Numbered from the stretch's first letter, positions 1 through 5,545 are shown. The stretch: DNA of 9,533 bases from Proteobacteria bacterium UBA1858 (GCA_002338385.1 DDIE01000003.1:1-9533); one strand, 5' to 3'. The notes: a model not told the origin generated them from the letters alone. A program made the numbers and translations.

Positions 1-21
1 GTCGCTAAGATCGTCGAATAA
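1..21 (+). CDS. tuf: Elongation factor Tu, C-terminal end only (partial)
   Basis: The first seven codons read VAKIVE followed by TAA. EF-Tu proteins typically end in a GAGVVAK-hydrophobic tail, and tuf is the usual gene just upstream of rpsJ in many proteobacteria (fusA-tuf-rpsJ). EF-Tu carries aminoacyl-tRNA to the ribosomal A site as a GTP complex. Only this tail is visible, so the call rests on six residues plus gene order. The 28 nt between this stop and rpsJ hold no visible terminator, so rpsJ probably belongs to the tuf transcript. Confidence 0.75.
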   Translation, partial: VAKIVE

Positions 22-49
22 GTAACAACAGAAACTAAAGAGAAAATAA

Positions 50-364
50 ATGTCAGAAAGTCAGCGTATTCGTATTAGATTAAAAGCGTTCGATCATCGT
101 TTGATTGATCGTTCAGCGAGTGAAATCGTACAAACTGCAAAACGTACTGGCGCTCGCGTAAAGGGGCCTATCCCTCTGCCTACACGCAAAGAGCGTTTTA
201 CGATATTGATTTCACCGCATGTGGATAAGAATGCGCGTGACCAATATGAGATCCGCACGCACAAGCGCATTATGGATATTGTCGATCCAACTGATAAGAC
301 AGTGGACGCCTTAATGAAGCTGGATCTTGCTGCAGGTGTAGACGTTCAGATCAAGCTCAACTAG
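50..364 (+). CDS. rpsJ: 30S ribosomal protein S10 (NusE)
   Basis: This 104-residue protein is the size of E. coli S10 (103). It opens with QRIRIRLKAFDHRLID and contains the conserved GPIPLPTRKERFT segment (about residues 39-51), the long loop that reaches into the 30S head, followed by ISPHV and DQYEIRTHKR. S10 sits in the head of the 30S subunit; as NusE it also pairs with NusB in transcription antitermination complexes. The ATG is preceded by an AAAGAGA ribosome-binding sequence (38-44). It lies 28 nt after tuf but 450 nt before rplC, with a terminator-like hairpin behind it. This differs from E. coli, where rpsJ is the leading gene of the S10 operon. The identification is certain; its separation from the operon is an inference from spacing and structure. 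Confidence 0.98.
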   Translation: MSESQRIRIRLKAFDHRLIDRSASEIVQTAKRTGARVKGPIPLPTRKERFTILISPHVDKNARDQYEIRTHKRIMDIVDPTDKTVDALMKLDLAAGVDVQIKLN

Positions 365-383
365 CGCCTGAACTGAGATATTA

Positions 384-413
384 AGCAAAACCCCAAAAAA
401 TGGGGGTTTTGCT
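384..413. terminator. Likely intrinsic terminator behind rpsJ
   Basis: A GCAAAACCCC arm at 385-394 pairs perfectly with GGGGTTTTGC at 403-412, and A384/T413 extends it; the loop is 395-402. On the + strand the four G are followed at once by TTTT, the usual A-tract/GC-stem/T-tract arrangement, although the T run is short. The symmetry would also allow it to act on the other strand. It begins 20 nt after the rpsJ stop, which fits an end of the tuf-rpsJ transcript. Efficiency cannot be judged from sequence. Confidence 0.65.
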
Positions 414-516
414 ACTTCTGGCATGACATCATCGATGGCCTTAAAAAAGGCCCTCGCATGAGGATAAAACCGGTAATATCGCTGGTGTACTCAAGAATTA
501 GACGAAACGGTAGATT

Positions 517-538
517 AATATCCGATAAATCGGATATT
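517..538 (+). other. Perfect 9-bp hairpin in the rpsJ-rplC intergenic region
   Basis: AATATCCGA (517-525) pairs with TCGGATATT (530-538) around a TAAA loop and runs into TTTT (537-540). It could be a weak second terminator behind rpsJ or part of the rplC leader. The CGGAT of its 3' arm (531-535) is also complementary to ATCCG at 550-554, so a competing fold exists. Confidence 0.5.
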
Positions 539-563
539 TTCGTGAATTAATCCGCGAAAGCAG

Positions 564-592
564 TTTCCATGGAGGCTGATTTCTGTAATAAT
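564..592 (+). promoter_or_regulatory. Candidate sigma70-type promoter for rplC and downstream genes
   Basis: TTTCCA (564-569) matches 4 of 6 bases of the -35 consensus. After a 17-nt spacer, AATAAT (587-592) matches 5 of 6 of the -10 consensus and is preceded by TGT, an extended -10 feature. Transcription would start near 599, giving a leader of about 215 nt that begins at the 604-638 palindrome and contains the 693-735 hairpin. The site was picked by eye in a region where a promoter is expected; other weak matches exist and chance is a real alternative. Confidence 0.3.
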
Positions 593-603
593 TCGCGGCT
601 TCC

Positions 604-638
604 TGTGGCCCGGTCAAGTGATACTTGTCCGGGCCACA
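604..638 (+). repeat. Strong 35-nt interrupted palindrome (hairpin) in the rplC leader
   Basis: TGTGGCCCGG (604-613) pairs over all 10 positions with CCGGGCCACA (629-638). After one T-T mismatch (614/628) a second run, CAAGT (615-619) with ACTTG (623-627), closes a GAT loop. This is the most stable structure visible in the window. No T run follows, so it is not an ordinary intrinsic terminator. It could be an RNase III target, a protein-binding hairpin such as an L4 site, or a copy of a dispersed genomic palindrome. Confidence 0.8.
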
Positions 639-692
639 TGCGCAAGATCAGTGGTGAAAAATACCGAGCGAAACGCTGATAACTAGCGACTC

Positions 693-735
693 AAAGGCAT
701 CAACACTTTATGCACATAAGGTGGCGTGCTTTTTT
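693..735 (+). terminator. Candidate attenuator hairpin with T tract upstream of rplC
   Basis: The upper stem pairs CACTTTAT (704-711) with ATAAGGTG (716-723), 8 pairs with one G-T, under a GCAC loop. Below a small internal loop (701-703 / 724-725), AAAGGCAT (693-700) pairs with GTGCTTTT (726-733), with two G-T wobbles. The lower arm includes the T run 730-735, followed by CTCTCT. A two-part stem ending in a T tract about 80 nt before the first gene resembles the E. coli S10-leader arrangement, where L4 promotes pausing and termination at a U-rich site after a hairpin. The structure is seen; L4 control is inference. Confidence 0.5.
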
Positions 736-814
736 CTCTCTGGTTTTAGCATTTAGAGCAGGCGGCCAAGCGGCATACTGCCAATTTGAACACTATATAT
801 AAGAGATTGAGACT

Positions 815-1453
815 ATGCCTTTAGGTGTTGTTGGAAAAAAAGTGGGCATGACCCGCGTGTTTACAGAAGATGGTGCATCAGTCCCAGTCACTGTATTGCA
901 CGTCGACAGTAATTGCGTCACCCAATTAAAAGAACAGGACAACGACGGTTATCGTGCCGTGCAGGTCGCGTATGGCAGTCGCAAGCCCTCGCGTGTGAAT
1001 AAGGCACTCACGGGGCACTTCGCTAAAGCGAATGTCACCTCTGGCGAAGGCATGCTTGAATTCCGCCTAGAAGATGCTGAACAGCCTGAATTGGCTGTCG
1101 GCGCTGAGATCAAGGCCGATCTCTTCTCTGAAGGGCAAAAAGTACAAGTGACGGGTATTTCCAAAGGTAAAGGCTTTGCCGGCACCATTAAGCGGCATAA
1201 CTTCCGTGGACAGGATGCCACCCATGGTAACTCCATCTCTCACCGGGTACCGGGCTCTACAGGTCAATGTCAGACACCAGGGCGTGTATTCAAGGGTAAG
1301 AAGATGTGCGGGCATATGGGTAGCGAACAAGTCAGTACTAAAAACTTGACTGTCGTTCGCGTTGATTCAGAGCGCGACTTAATTTTAATAAAAGGTGCAG
1401 TACCTGGTGCTAAAGGCGGTCGTGTGGTCGTTAAGCCAGTCGTTACTGCCTAG
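815..1453 (+). CDS. rplC: 50S ribosomal protein L3
   Basis: The 212-residue product is close to E. coli L3 (209). It shows VGKKVGMTRVFTEDG near the start, SKGKGFAGTIKRHNF (about 116-130), and the central extension DATHGNSISHRVPG followed by GQCQTPGRVFKGKKM (150-164), which reaches toward the peptidyl transferase centre. Gln153 aligns with the glutamine methylated by PrmB in E. coli L3 (Gln150). L3 binds 23S rRNA early and is one of the assembly initiators of the large subunit. In this window it is the first gene after the long leader, and so probably the first gene of its transcript, a place held by rpsJ in E. coli. The ribosome-binding sequence is modest (AAGAGA, 801-806). Confidence 0.98.
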   Translation: MPLGVVGKKVGMTRVFTEDGASVPVTVLHVDSNCVTQLKEQDNDGYRAVQVAYGSRKPSRVNKALTGHFAKANVTSGEGMLEFRLEDAEQPELAVGAEIKADLFSEGQKVQVTGISKGKGFAGTIKRHNFRGQDATHGNSISHRVPGSTGQCQTPGRVFKGKKMCGHMGSEQVSTKNLTVVRVDSERDLILIKGAVPGAKGGRVVVKPVVTA

Positions 1454-1483
1454 ATACATACTTTACAGATAAGCAGAATAACC

Positions 1484-2092
1484 ATGAAACTTGAAGTCAC
1501 TAACGGTAGCTCAGTGGATGTATCAGATAGTACATTTGGCCGTGAGTATAATGAAGCGCTTGTGCATCAAGTCGTCACCGCTTATCAAGCGGGTGGACGC
1601 GCGGGCACCAAAGCACATAAGAATCGTTCTGCTGTGAGCGGCGGTGGTGCTAAGCCGTGGCGTCAAAAAGGCACCGGTCGAGCGCGCGCGGGTACGACAC
1701 GTGGTCCAATCTGGCGCTCAGGTGGTAAAACGTTTGCTGCCACCCCACGTGACTTTTCGCAAAAGATAAACAAAAAGATGTTGCGCGCAGCGTATTCGTC
1801 AATATTCTCGGAGCTGATTCGTTCCGAACGACTGCGTGTTGTTGATAAGTTTGAAGTCACTCAGCCTAAAACAAAAGATGCGCTCGCTAAGTTATCCGAT
1901 CTTGGTGTCGAGTCTGCCTACATTATTGTTGCCGCCGACAAGGGCGACGACAATCTATTCCTATCAGTGCGCAACCTGTCTTATGTAGATGTTGATGAAA
2001 TTGGTGGTATCAATCCTGTCAGCCTAATTAAATTCGAGCATGTGGTGATTACTGAGGACGCAATTAAAGAAGTGGAGCAGTGGTTACAATGA
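1484..2092 (+). CDS. rplD: 50S ribosomal protein L4, likely autoregulator of the operon
   Basis: The 202 residues match E. coli L4 (201) in length and motifs: FGREYNEALVHQVVTAY near the start, KPWRQKGTGRARAG (about 57-70) and PIWRSGGKTFA (75-85). The basic segment between them is the loop that lines the peptide exit tunnel. Lys62 aligns with E. coli Lys63, where a change gives erythromycin resistance. In E. coli L4 also binds the S10-operon leader and represses its own operon by attenuation and by blocking translation; the leader in front of rplC is the natural candidate target here. The stop codon overlaps the rplW start (ATGA), suggesting translational coupling. The binding sequence in front of its ATG is weak. 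Confidence 0.98.
   Translation: MKLEVTNGSSVDVSDSTFGREYNEALVHQVVTAYQAGGRAGTKAHKNRSAVSGGGAKPWRQKGTGRARAGTTRGPIWRSGGKTFAATPRDFSQKINKKMLRAAYSSIFSELIRSERLRVVDKFEVTQPKTKDALAKLSDLGVESAYIIVAADKGDDNLFLSVRNLSYVDVDEIGGINPVSLIKFEHVVITEDAIKEVEQWLQ
2074..2077 (+). promoter_or_regulatory. Ribosome-binding site that decides the rplW start
   Basis: GGAG inside the end of rplD lies 11 nt before ATG 2089, but only 2 nt before the in-frame GTG at 2080. The spacing supports the ATG. Confidence 0.6.
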
Positions 2093-2385
2093 GTATAGAA
2101 CGCCTCGCACAAGTATTGGTCAGCCCCCATGTGTCAGAGAAATCTGCCATGCTCGCTGATGGTGCCAATCAACATGTTTTTAAAGTACTGCCGGACGCCA
2201 AAAAAGAAGAAATAAAGAATGCCGTAGAGCAAATGTTCCAAGTCAAGGTGGCTGTGGTTAGAACAACCAATATGCAGGGCAAACAGAAACGTTTCGGACG
2301 CACTTTTGGCAAGCGTAAAGACTGGAAAAAAGCCTATGTACGACTTGAAGAAGGTCATGATATTGACCTTACAGGTATGGAATAA
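2089..2385 (+). CDS. rplW: 50S ribosomal protein L23
   Basis: From the ATG at 2089 the protein has 98 residues, against 100 in E. coli. SPHVSEKSAML near the start and KRFGRTFGKRKDWKKAYVRL in the C-terminal half are family hallmarks. L23 sits at the tunnel exit, where trigger factor and the signal recognition particle dock. An in-frame GTG at 2080 would add three residues (MVT), but the spacing from the GGAG at 2074-2077 favours the ATG, which overlaps the rplD stop by 4 nt. The overlap makes coupling with L4 synthesis likely. Confidence 0.97.
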   Translation: MSIERLAQVLVSPHVSEKSAMLADGANQHVFKVLPDAKKEEIKNAVEQMFQVKVAVVRTTNMQGKQKRFGRTFGKRKDWKKAYVRLEEGHDIDLTGME

Positions 2386-2413
2386 GTACGCCTAAGAATA
2401 ACTGGAAAAGATA

Positions 2414-3241
2414 ATGGCCGTAGTAAAAGCAAAACCAACTTCAGCAGGACGACGATTTCAGGTACGCGTGGTATCTGAGGGACTTCACAAGGGTGAACCG
2501 GTCAAGTCACTGGTTGAAAAGAAAACCAAATCAGGTGGCCGTAACAATGCTGGACGGATCACAACACGGCACCGAGGTGGCGGTCATAAACAACGCTACA
2601 GAACGGTCGACTTCAAGCGTAATAAAGACAACATACCTGCAGTGGTTGAACGCTTAGAGTACGATCCGAATCGCACAGCAAATCTGGCGTTATTAAAATA
2701 CGCAGATGGGGAACGGCGTTACATCATCGCGCCACGTGGATTAAAACAAGGGGATCCCGTGATGTCAGGTTTACAGGCACCAATCAAACCCGGCAATACA
2801 CTGGCGCTGAGAAATATCCCAGTGGGTAGTGTGGTTCACTGTGTTGAGCTGAAACCAGGCAAGGGCGCGCAGATTGGTCGAAGCGCTGGTGCTGCAATTC
2901 AATTAGTAGCACGTGAAGGTGCTCACGCAACATTACGTTTACGCTCCGGTGAAATGCGCAAAGTACTATCAGAATGTCGCGCGACCGTCGGTGAAGTCGG
3001 TAATACCGAGCATAATCTGCGTAAATTAGGTAAGGCTGGCGCGAGTCGCTGGCGTGGTGTCAAACCGACCGTACGTGGTGTAGCAATGAACCCAATTGAT
3101 CACCCACATGGCGGTGGTGAGGGTCGTACCTCAGGTGGTCGTCATCCGGTTTCACCATGGGGTATGCCAACTAAGGGTTTCAAGACACGCAAAAACAAGC
3201 GCACTGACAATATGATTGTCCGGCGCAGAAATAAAAAATAG
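2414..3241 (+). CDS. rplB: 50S ribosomal protein L2
   Basis: The 275-residue protein is the largest in the cluster (E. coli L2 has 273). It contains GGRNNAGRITTRHRGGGHKQ, a glycine- and basic-rich RNA-binding segment, a central KOW/SH3-like region, and the C-terminal MNPIDHPHGGGEGR (from residue 225). His230 in that motif aligns with the conserved histidine required for peptidyl transfer activity of E. coli ribosomes. L2 helps hold the two subunits together and supports the peptidyl transferase centre. The C-terminal tail is strongly basic (KTRKNKRTDNMIVRRRNKK). The start follows a GGAAAAG sequence. Confidence 0.98.
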   Translation: MAVVKAKPTSAGRRFQVRVVSEGLHKGEPVKSLVEKKTKSGGRNNAGRITTRHRGGGHKQRYRTVDFKRNKDNIPAVVERLEYDPNRTANLALLKYADGERRYIIAPRGLKQGDPVMSGLQAPIKPGNTLALRNIPVGSVVHCVELKPGKGAQIGRSAGAAIQLVAREGAHATLRLRSGEMRKVLSECRATVGEVGNTEHNLRKLGKAGASRWRGVKPTVRGVAMNPIDHPHGGGEGRTSGGRHPVSPWGMPTKGFKTRKNKRTDNMIVRRRNKK

Positions 3242-3264
3242 AACAGTATTCACAGAACAGTAAT

Positions 3265-3274
3265 AGGACGAGGA
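3265..3274 (+). promoter_or_regulatory. Strong Shine-Dalgarno in front of the TTG start of rpsS
   Basis: AGGA (3265-3268) and GAGGA (3270-3274) lie 13 and 7 nt before TTG 3282. An in-frame TAG at 3264-3266 excludes any start further upstream, and no ATG or GTG lies between. The site fixes TTG as the start. Confidence 0.8.
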
Positions 3275-3281
3275 CAGACCG

Positions 3282-3554
3282 TTGCCAAGATCACTACGAA
3301 AAGGCCCCCATATCGATCACCACCTGGCTAAGAAAGTACAAGTGGCGAGCGACAATAATGATCGTAAACCTATCAAAACCTGGTCACGACGTTCAATGGT
3401 TTCACCGGAAATGGTGGGCTTAACAATTGCCATCCATAACGGCCGCCAACATGTTCCAGTGCTGGTATCTGAGAATATGGTGGGACACAAGTTAGGGGAG
3501 TTCGCAGGAACTCGAACTTTTAAAGGACACGCTGGAGATAAGAAAGTTAAATAA
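3282..3554 (+). CDS. rpsS: 30S ribosomal protein S19 (TTG start)
   Basis: The 90 residues fit S19 (about 92 in E. coli). The N-terminus PRSLRKGPHIDHHL and the later TWSRRSMVSPEMVG, HNGRQHVPV and KLGEFAGTRTFKGH are the family signatures. S19 lies in the 30S head with S13 and contacts the A-site side and the 50S through bridge B1. Translation begins at the rare TTG codon: the MPRSLRKG start fits all S19 proteins, an in-frame stop lies 16 nt upstream, and a strong AGGACGAGGA binding region precedes it. The weak initiation codon is compensated by that site and perhaps by coupling to rplB, 40 nt upstream, the longest gap after rplC. Confidence 0.97.
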   Translation: MPRSLRKGPHIDHHLAKKVQVASDNNDRKPIKTWSRRSMVSPEMVGLTIAIHNGRQHVPVLVSENMVGHKLGEFAGTRTFKGHAGDKKVK

Positions 3555-3569
3555 CTTTCGAGAGTAACT

Positions 3570-3905
3570 ATGCAAGTATCAGCTAAATTAAAACATATCA
3601 ATATCTCGGCGCAAAAATGCCGCTTGGTTGCCGATCAAATTCGTGGTCTTGATGTCAGTCGAGCAGTCGAAATATTGGAGTTCAGTCCCAAGAAGGCGTC
3701 TGCCATAGTCAAGAAAGTACTCAATTCTGCTATCGCTAATGCGGAACACAATGAAGGCGCTGATATTGACGAATTAAAAATAGCGACCATTTTTGTTGAT
3801 GAGGGTCGCACTATGAGAAGACACCAGCCGCGTGCCAAGGGGCGTGCCTGTAAGATTCTTAAACGTACAAGTCATTTAACTGTAACCGTGAGTGATGGCC
3901 GCTAG
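3570..3905 (+). CDS. rplV: 50S ribosomal protein L22
   Basis: The 111-residue product matches L22 (110 in E. coli). Visible hallmarks are SAQKCRLVADQIRG (13-26), VKKVLNSAIANAEHN (47-61) and the C-terminal block DEGRTMRRHQPRAKGRA (77-93), the long beta-hairpin that lines the exit tunnel opposite L4. Met82-Arg83-Arg84 coincide with the Met-Lys-Arg stretch whose deletion gives macrolide resistance in E. coli; it is intact here. L22 touches all domains of 23S rRNA. The gene follows rpsS by 15 nt with a CGAGAG binding sequence. Confidence 0.98.
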   Translation: MQVSAKLKHINISAQKCRLVADQIRGLDVSRAVEILEFSPKKASAIVKKVLNSAIANAEHNEGADIDELKIATIFVDEGRTMRRHQPRAKGRACKILKRTSHLTVTVSDGR

Positions 3906-3939
3906 GCTGTTACCCACACGCTAATATATTGAGATAACG

Positions 3940-4629
3940 ATGGGTCAAAAAGTACATCCAACCGGGTTCAGATTAGGCATTGCCACTGACTGGACATCCA
4001 AGTGGTATGCCGAAGGTGCAGATTACGCGAAGTTTTTGAATAGTGATTTGGAAATTCGCAAATATCTCAAAGACAAGCTATCACAAGCATCTGTCAGTCG
4101 TATCCAAATCGATCGACCTGCACGGGCTGCTTTTGTAGTCATACATACCGCGCGTCCTGGTATTGTGATCGGTAAAAAAGGTGAAGATGTTGAAGCGCTG
4201 CGCAAAGAAATAGCGAAGCGTATGGACCTCAATATCAATAATGTGAAAATCAACATCGAAGAAATTCGCAAGCCAGAGATTGATGCGCAATTAGTCTCCG
4301 AGAGTGTTGCCCAGCAATTAGAGCGTCGCATTATGTTTCGACGTGCGATGAAGCGTTCGGTAAGTAACGCCATGCGTCTAGGAGCATTAGGCGTGAAAAT
4401 CAATGTTGCGGGACGTTTAAATGGTGCAGAGATCGCACGTGCGGAGTGGTATAGAGAAGGTCGCGTGCCACTACATACCTTACGTGCAGATATAGATTAT
4501 GGTTTTGCCGAGGCAGAAACCACCTACGGAATCATTGGTATCAAAACCTGGATCTTCAAGGGTGAAGTGTTCGACCTGGAAAGCAAAAACCAAGATGAAA
4601 CAAGCGACGCTAAACGAGCTTCGGCCTAA
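3940..4629 (+). CDS. rpsC: 30S ribosomal protein S3
   Basis: The 229 residues fit S3 (233 in E. coli). It begins MGQKVHPTGFRLGI, has a type II KH domain with the GKKG loop at 78-81 (RPGIVIGKKGEDVEALR), and then LERRIMFRRAMKRSV. Arg134, Arg135 and Lys138 there align with the basic residues at the mRNA entry that give the ribosome its helicase activity. The S3 C-terminal domain follows (LGVKINVAGRLNGAEIAR). The extreme tail is variable and acidic/basic mixed, as in the family. S3 forms the mRNA entry tunnel with S4 and S5. It lies 34 nt behind rplV. Confidence 0.98.
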   Translation: MGQKVHPTGFRLGIATDWTSKWYAEGADYAKFLNSDLEIRKYLKDKLSQASVSRIQIDRPARAAFVVIHTARPGIVIGKKGEDVEALRKEIAKRMDLNINNVKINIEEIRKPEIDAQLVSESVAQQLERRIMFRRAMKRSVSNAMRLGALGVKINVAGRLNGAEIARAEWYREGRVPLHTLRADIDYGFAEAETTYGIIGIKTWIFKGEVFDLESKNQDETSDAKRASA

Positions 4630-4648
4630 ACCCAAGAGATAAATAATC

Positions 4649-5062
4649 GTGTTACAGCCAAAGAAAACTAAATTTCGTAAGCAGCAGAAGGGAAGAAACC
4701 GTGGGCTTGCGCAAAATGGAAATAAAGTCAGCTTCGGTGATTTTGGTCTCAAAGCAGTTGGCCGTGGGCGTTTAACCGCCAGACAAATTGAAGCGGCTCG
4801 TCGTGCTATGACGCGCCATGTTAAACGTGGCGGCAAAATCTGGATTCGAGTGTTTCCAGATGTACCAGTGACCAAAAAGCCACTCGAAGTTAGACAGGGT
4901 AAAGGTAAAGGTAACGTTGAATATTGGGTGGCTAAAATACAGCCCGGTAAGATGCTATACGAGATGGAAGGTGTGACCGAAGATCTCGCACGTGAAGCAT
5001 TTAGACTGGCATCAGCCAAATTGCCGATTAAAACGGTATTTGTTAACAGGACGATAATGTAA
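4649..5062 (+). CDS. rplP: 50S ribosomal protein L16 (GTG start)
   Basis: The 137-residue protein matches L16 (136 in E. coli), with MLQPKKTKFRKQQKGRNRG, GRGRLTARQIEAARRAMTRH (38-57) and KPLEVRQGKGKGNVEYWV (77-94). Arg82 aligns with E. coli Arg81, which is hydroxylated by the oxygenase RoxA/YcfD. L16 helps position the A-site tRNA and matures the peptidyl transferase centre late in assembly. The start is GTG: the conserved N-terminus begins exactly there, 9 nt after an AAGAGA sequence. The TAA stop overlaps the rpmC ATG by one base (TAATG), which implies coupled translation. Confidence 0.98.
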   Translation: MLQPKKTKFRKQQKGRNRGLAQNGNKVSFGDFGLKAVGRGRLTARQIEAARRAMTRHVKRGGKIWIRVFPDVPVTKKPLEVRQGKGKGNVEYWVAKIQPGKMLYEMEGVTEDLAREAFRLASAKLPIKTVFVNRTIM

Positions 5063-5253
5063 TGAGTGCTACAGAATTACGTGCTAAGGACGAACAGTCC
5101 TTGAAAGCTGAGTTGATAGAGTTGCGTAAGCAGCAGTTCAAATTACGCATGCAGTATTCCATGGGGCAGTCAACGCGCAACCATGAGTTTTCTCGAATTC
5201 GTAAAGATATTGCGCGTATCAAAACAGTGCTCAATGAAATGTCACGTGCATAA
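5062..5253 (+). CDS. rpmC: 50S ribosomal protein L29
   Basis: This 63-residue protein has the length of E. coli L29 and its pattern: a helical hairpin with LRAKDEQSLKAELIELRKQQFKLRMQ, then IRKDIARIKTVLNEM. L29 sits beside L23 at the tunnel exit, where it contributes to the docking site for nascent-chain factors. Its ATG overlaps the rplP stop by one base; an AGG (5048-5050) inside rplP is the only binding sequence, so re-initiation by ribosomes finishing L16 is likely. Confidence 0.97.
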   Translation: MSATELRAKDEQSLKAELIELRKQQFKLRMQYSMGQSTRNHEFSRIRKDIARIKTVLNEMSRA

Positions 5254-5266
5254 ATTATAGAAGACT

Positions 5267-5533
5267 ATGGAAAATAAAGAACAAAAAATAAGAACGCTGA
5301 TGGGTAAAGTTGTCAGTAACAAGATGGATAAGTCTATTGTCGTGTTGACAGAGCGTCGCGTGAAGCATGCTTTGTATGGCAAGTTCGTGAGTAAATCGAC
5401 CAAGATTCACGCACACGATGAAGATAATCAGTGTTCCATCGGTGACATCGTGACTATCCGTGAGTGTCGCCCAGTGTCAAAAACGAAATCATGGACCCTG
5501 GTCGAAGTGGTCGAACAATCAGTCGCAGGATAG
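5267..5533 (+). CDS. rpsQ: 30S ribosomal protein S17
   Basis: The 88 residues (84 in E. coli) form an OB-fold protein with KIRTLMGKVVSNKMDKSIVV (7-26), VKHALYGKFV, KIHAHDEDN (46-54) and IGDIVTIRECRPVSKTKSWTLV (58-79). S17 binds the 5' domain of 16S rRNA and is a primary assembly protein of the 30S body. Four extra residues precede the conserved region, so the ATG at 5267 is kept; the next Met (residue 12) would remove conserved sequence. In E. coli this is the last gene of the S10 operon; here rplN follows after 12 nt, without terminator or promoter. Confidence 0.98.
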   Translation: MENKEQKIRTLMGKVVSNKMDKSIVVLTERRVKHALYGKFVSKSTKIHAHDEDNQCSIGDIVTIRECRPVSKTKSWTLVEVVEQSVAG

Positions 5534-5545
5534 AGGGAAAAAGCA

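Larger units (their letters stand above)
415..814 (+). promoter_or_regulatory. Structured intergenic region / probable 5' leader of the rplC transcript
   Basis: These 400 nt contain no recognisable protein gene. They are dense in hairpins: GGCCTT/AAGGCC at 437-452, CCTC/GAGG at 452-463, a perfect 9-bp stem at 517-538, a 7-bp stem 552-558/592-598 enclosing a hairpin at 561-578, a 15-bp interrupted palindrome at 604-638, small alternative AGCG/CGCT pairs at 667-688, and a long hairpin plus T tract at 693-735. After the last hairpin, 736-814 holds only weak pairing (758-761 with 778-781) and a modest AAGAGA binding sequence at 801-806 before the rplC ATG. In E. coli the first mRNA segment of the S10 operon is a structured leader through which L4 controls transcription and translation. 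A similar job here is inference from position and structure, not from a sequence match. Confidence 0.55.

Noticed and set aside
569..679. 36-codon open frame from ATG 569 through the strong palindrome
   Set aside because: It has no convincing ribosome-binding site, resembles no protein I know, and the region is better explained by RNA structure. A frame this short is expected by chance.
786..800. TTGAAC and TATATA near 786-800 as a promoter
   Set aside because: The two elements are only a few bases apart, far short of the usual 16-18 nt spacing, and no good -35 lies 17 nt before the TATATA.
415..814. tRNA, small known RNA, insertion sequence or attachment site in the long intergenic region
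   Set aside because: I found no cloverleaf, no T-loop-like sequence, no transposase fragment and no target-site duplication. Only hairpins remain.
2080..2088. GTG at 2080 as an upstream start for rplW
   Set aside because: Only 2 nt separate it from the GGAG site; the ATG at 2089 has workable spacing and gives the usual L23 N-terminus.
4480..5019. 179-codon antisense open frame across rpsC/rplP
   Set aside because: It lies opposite two certain ribosomal protein genes and its sequence shows no domain pattern. It is a shadow of their codon bias, as are other antisense frames such as 949-1236 and 4023-4403.
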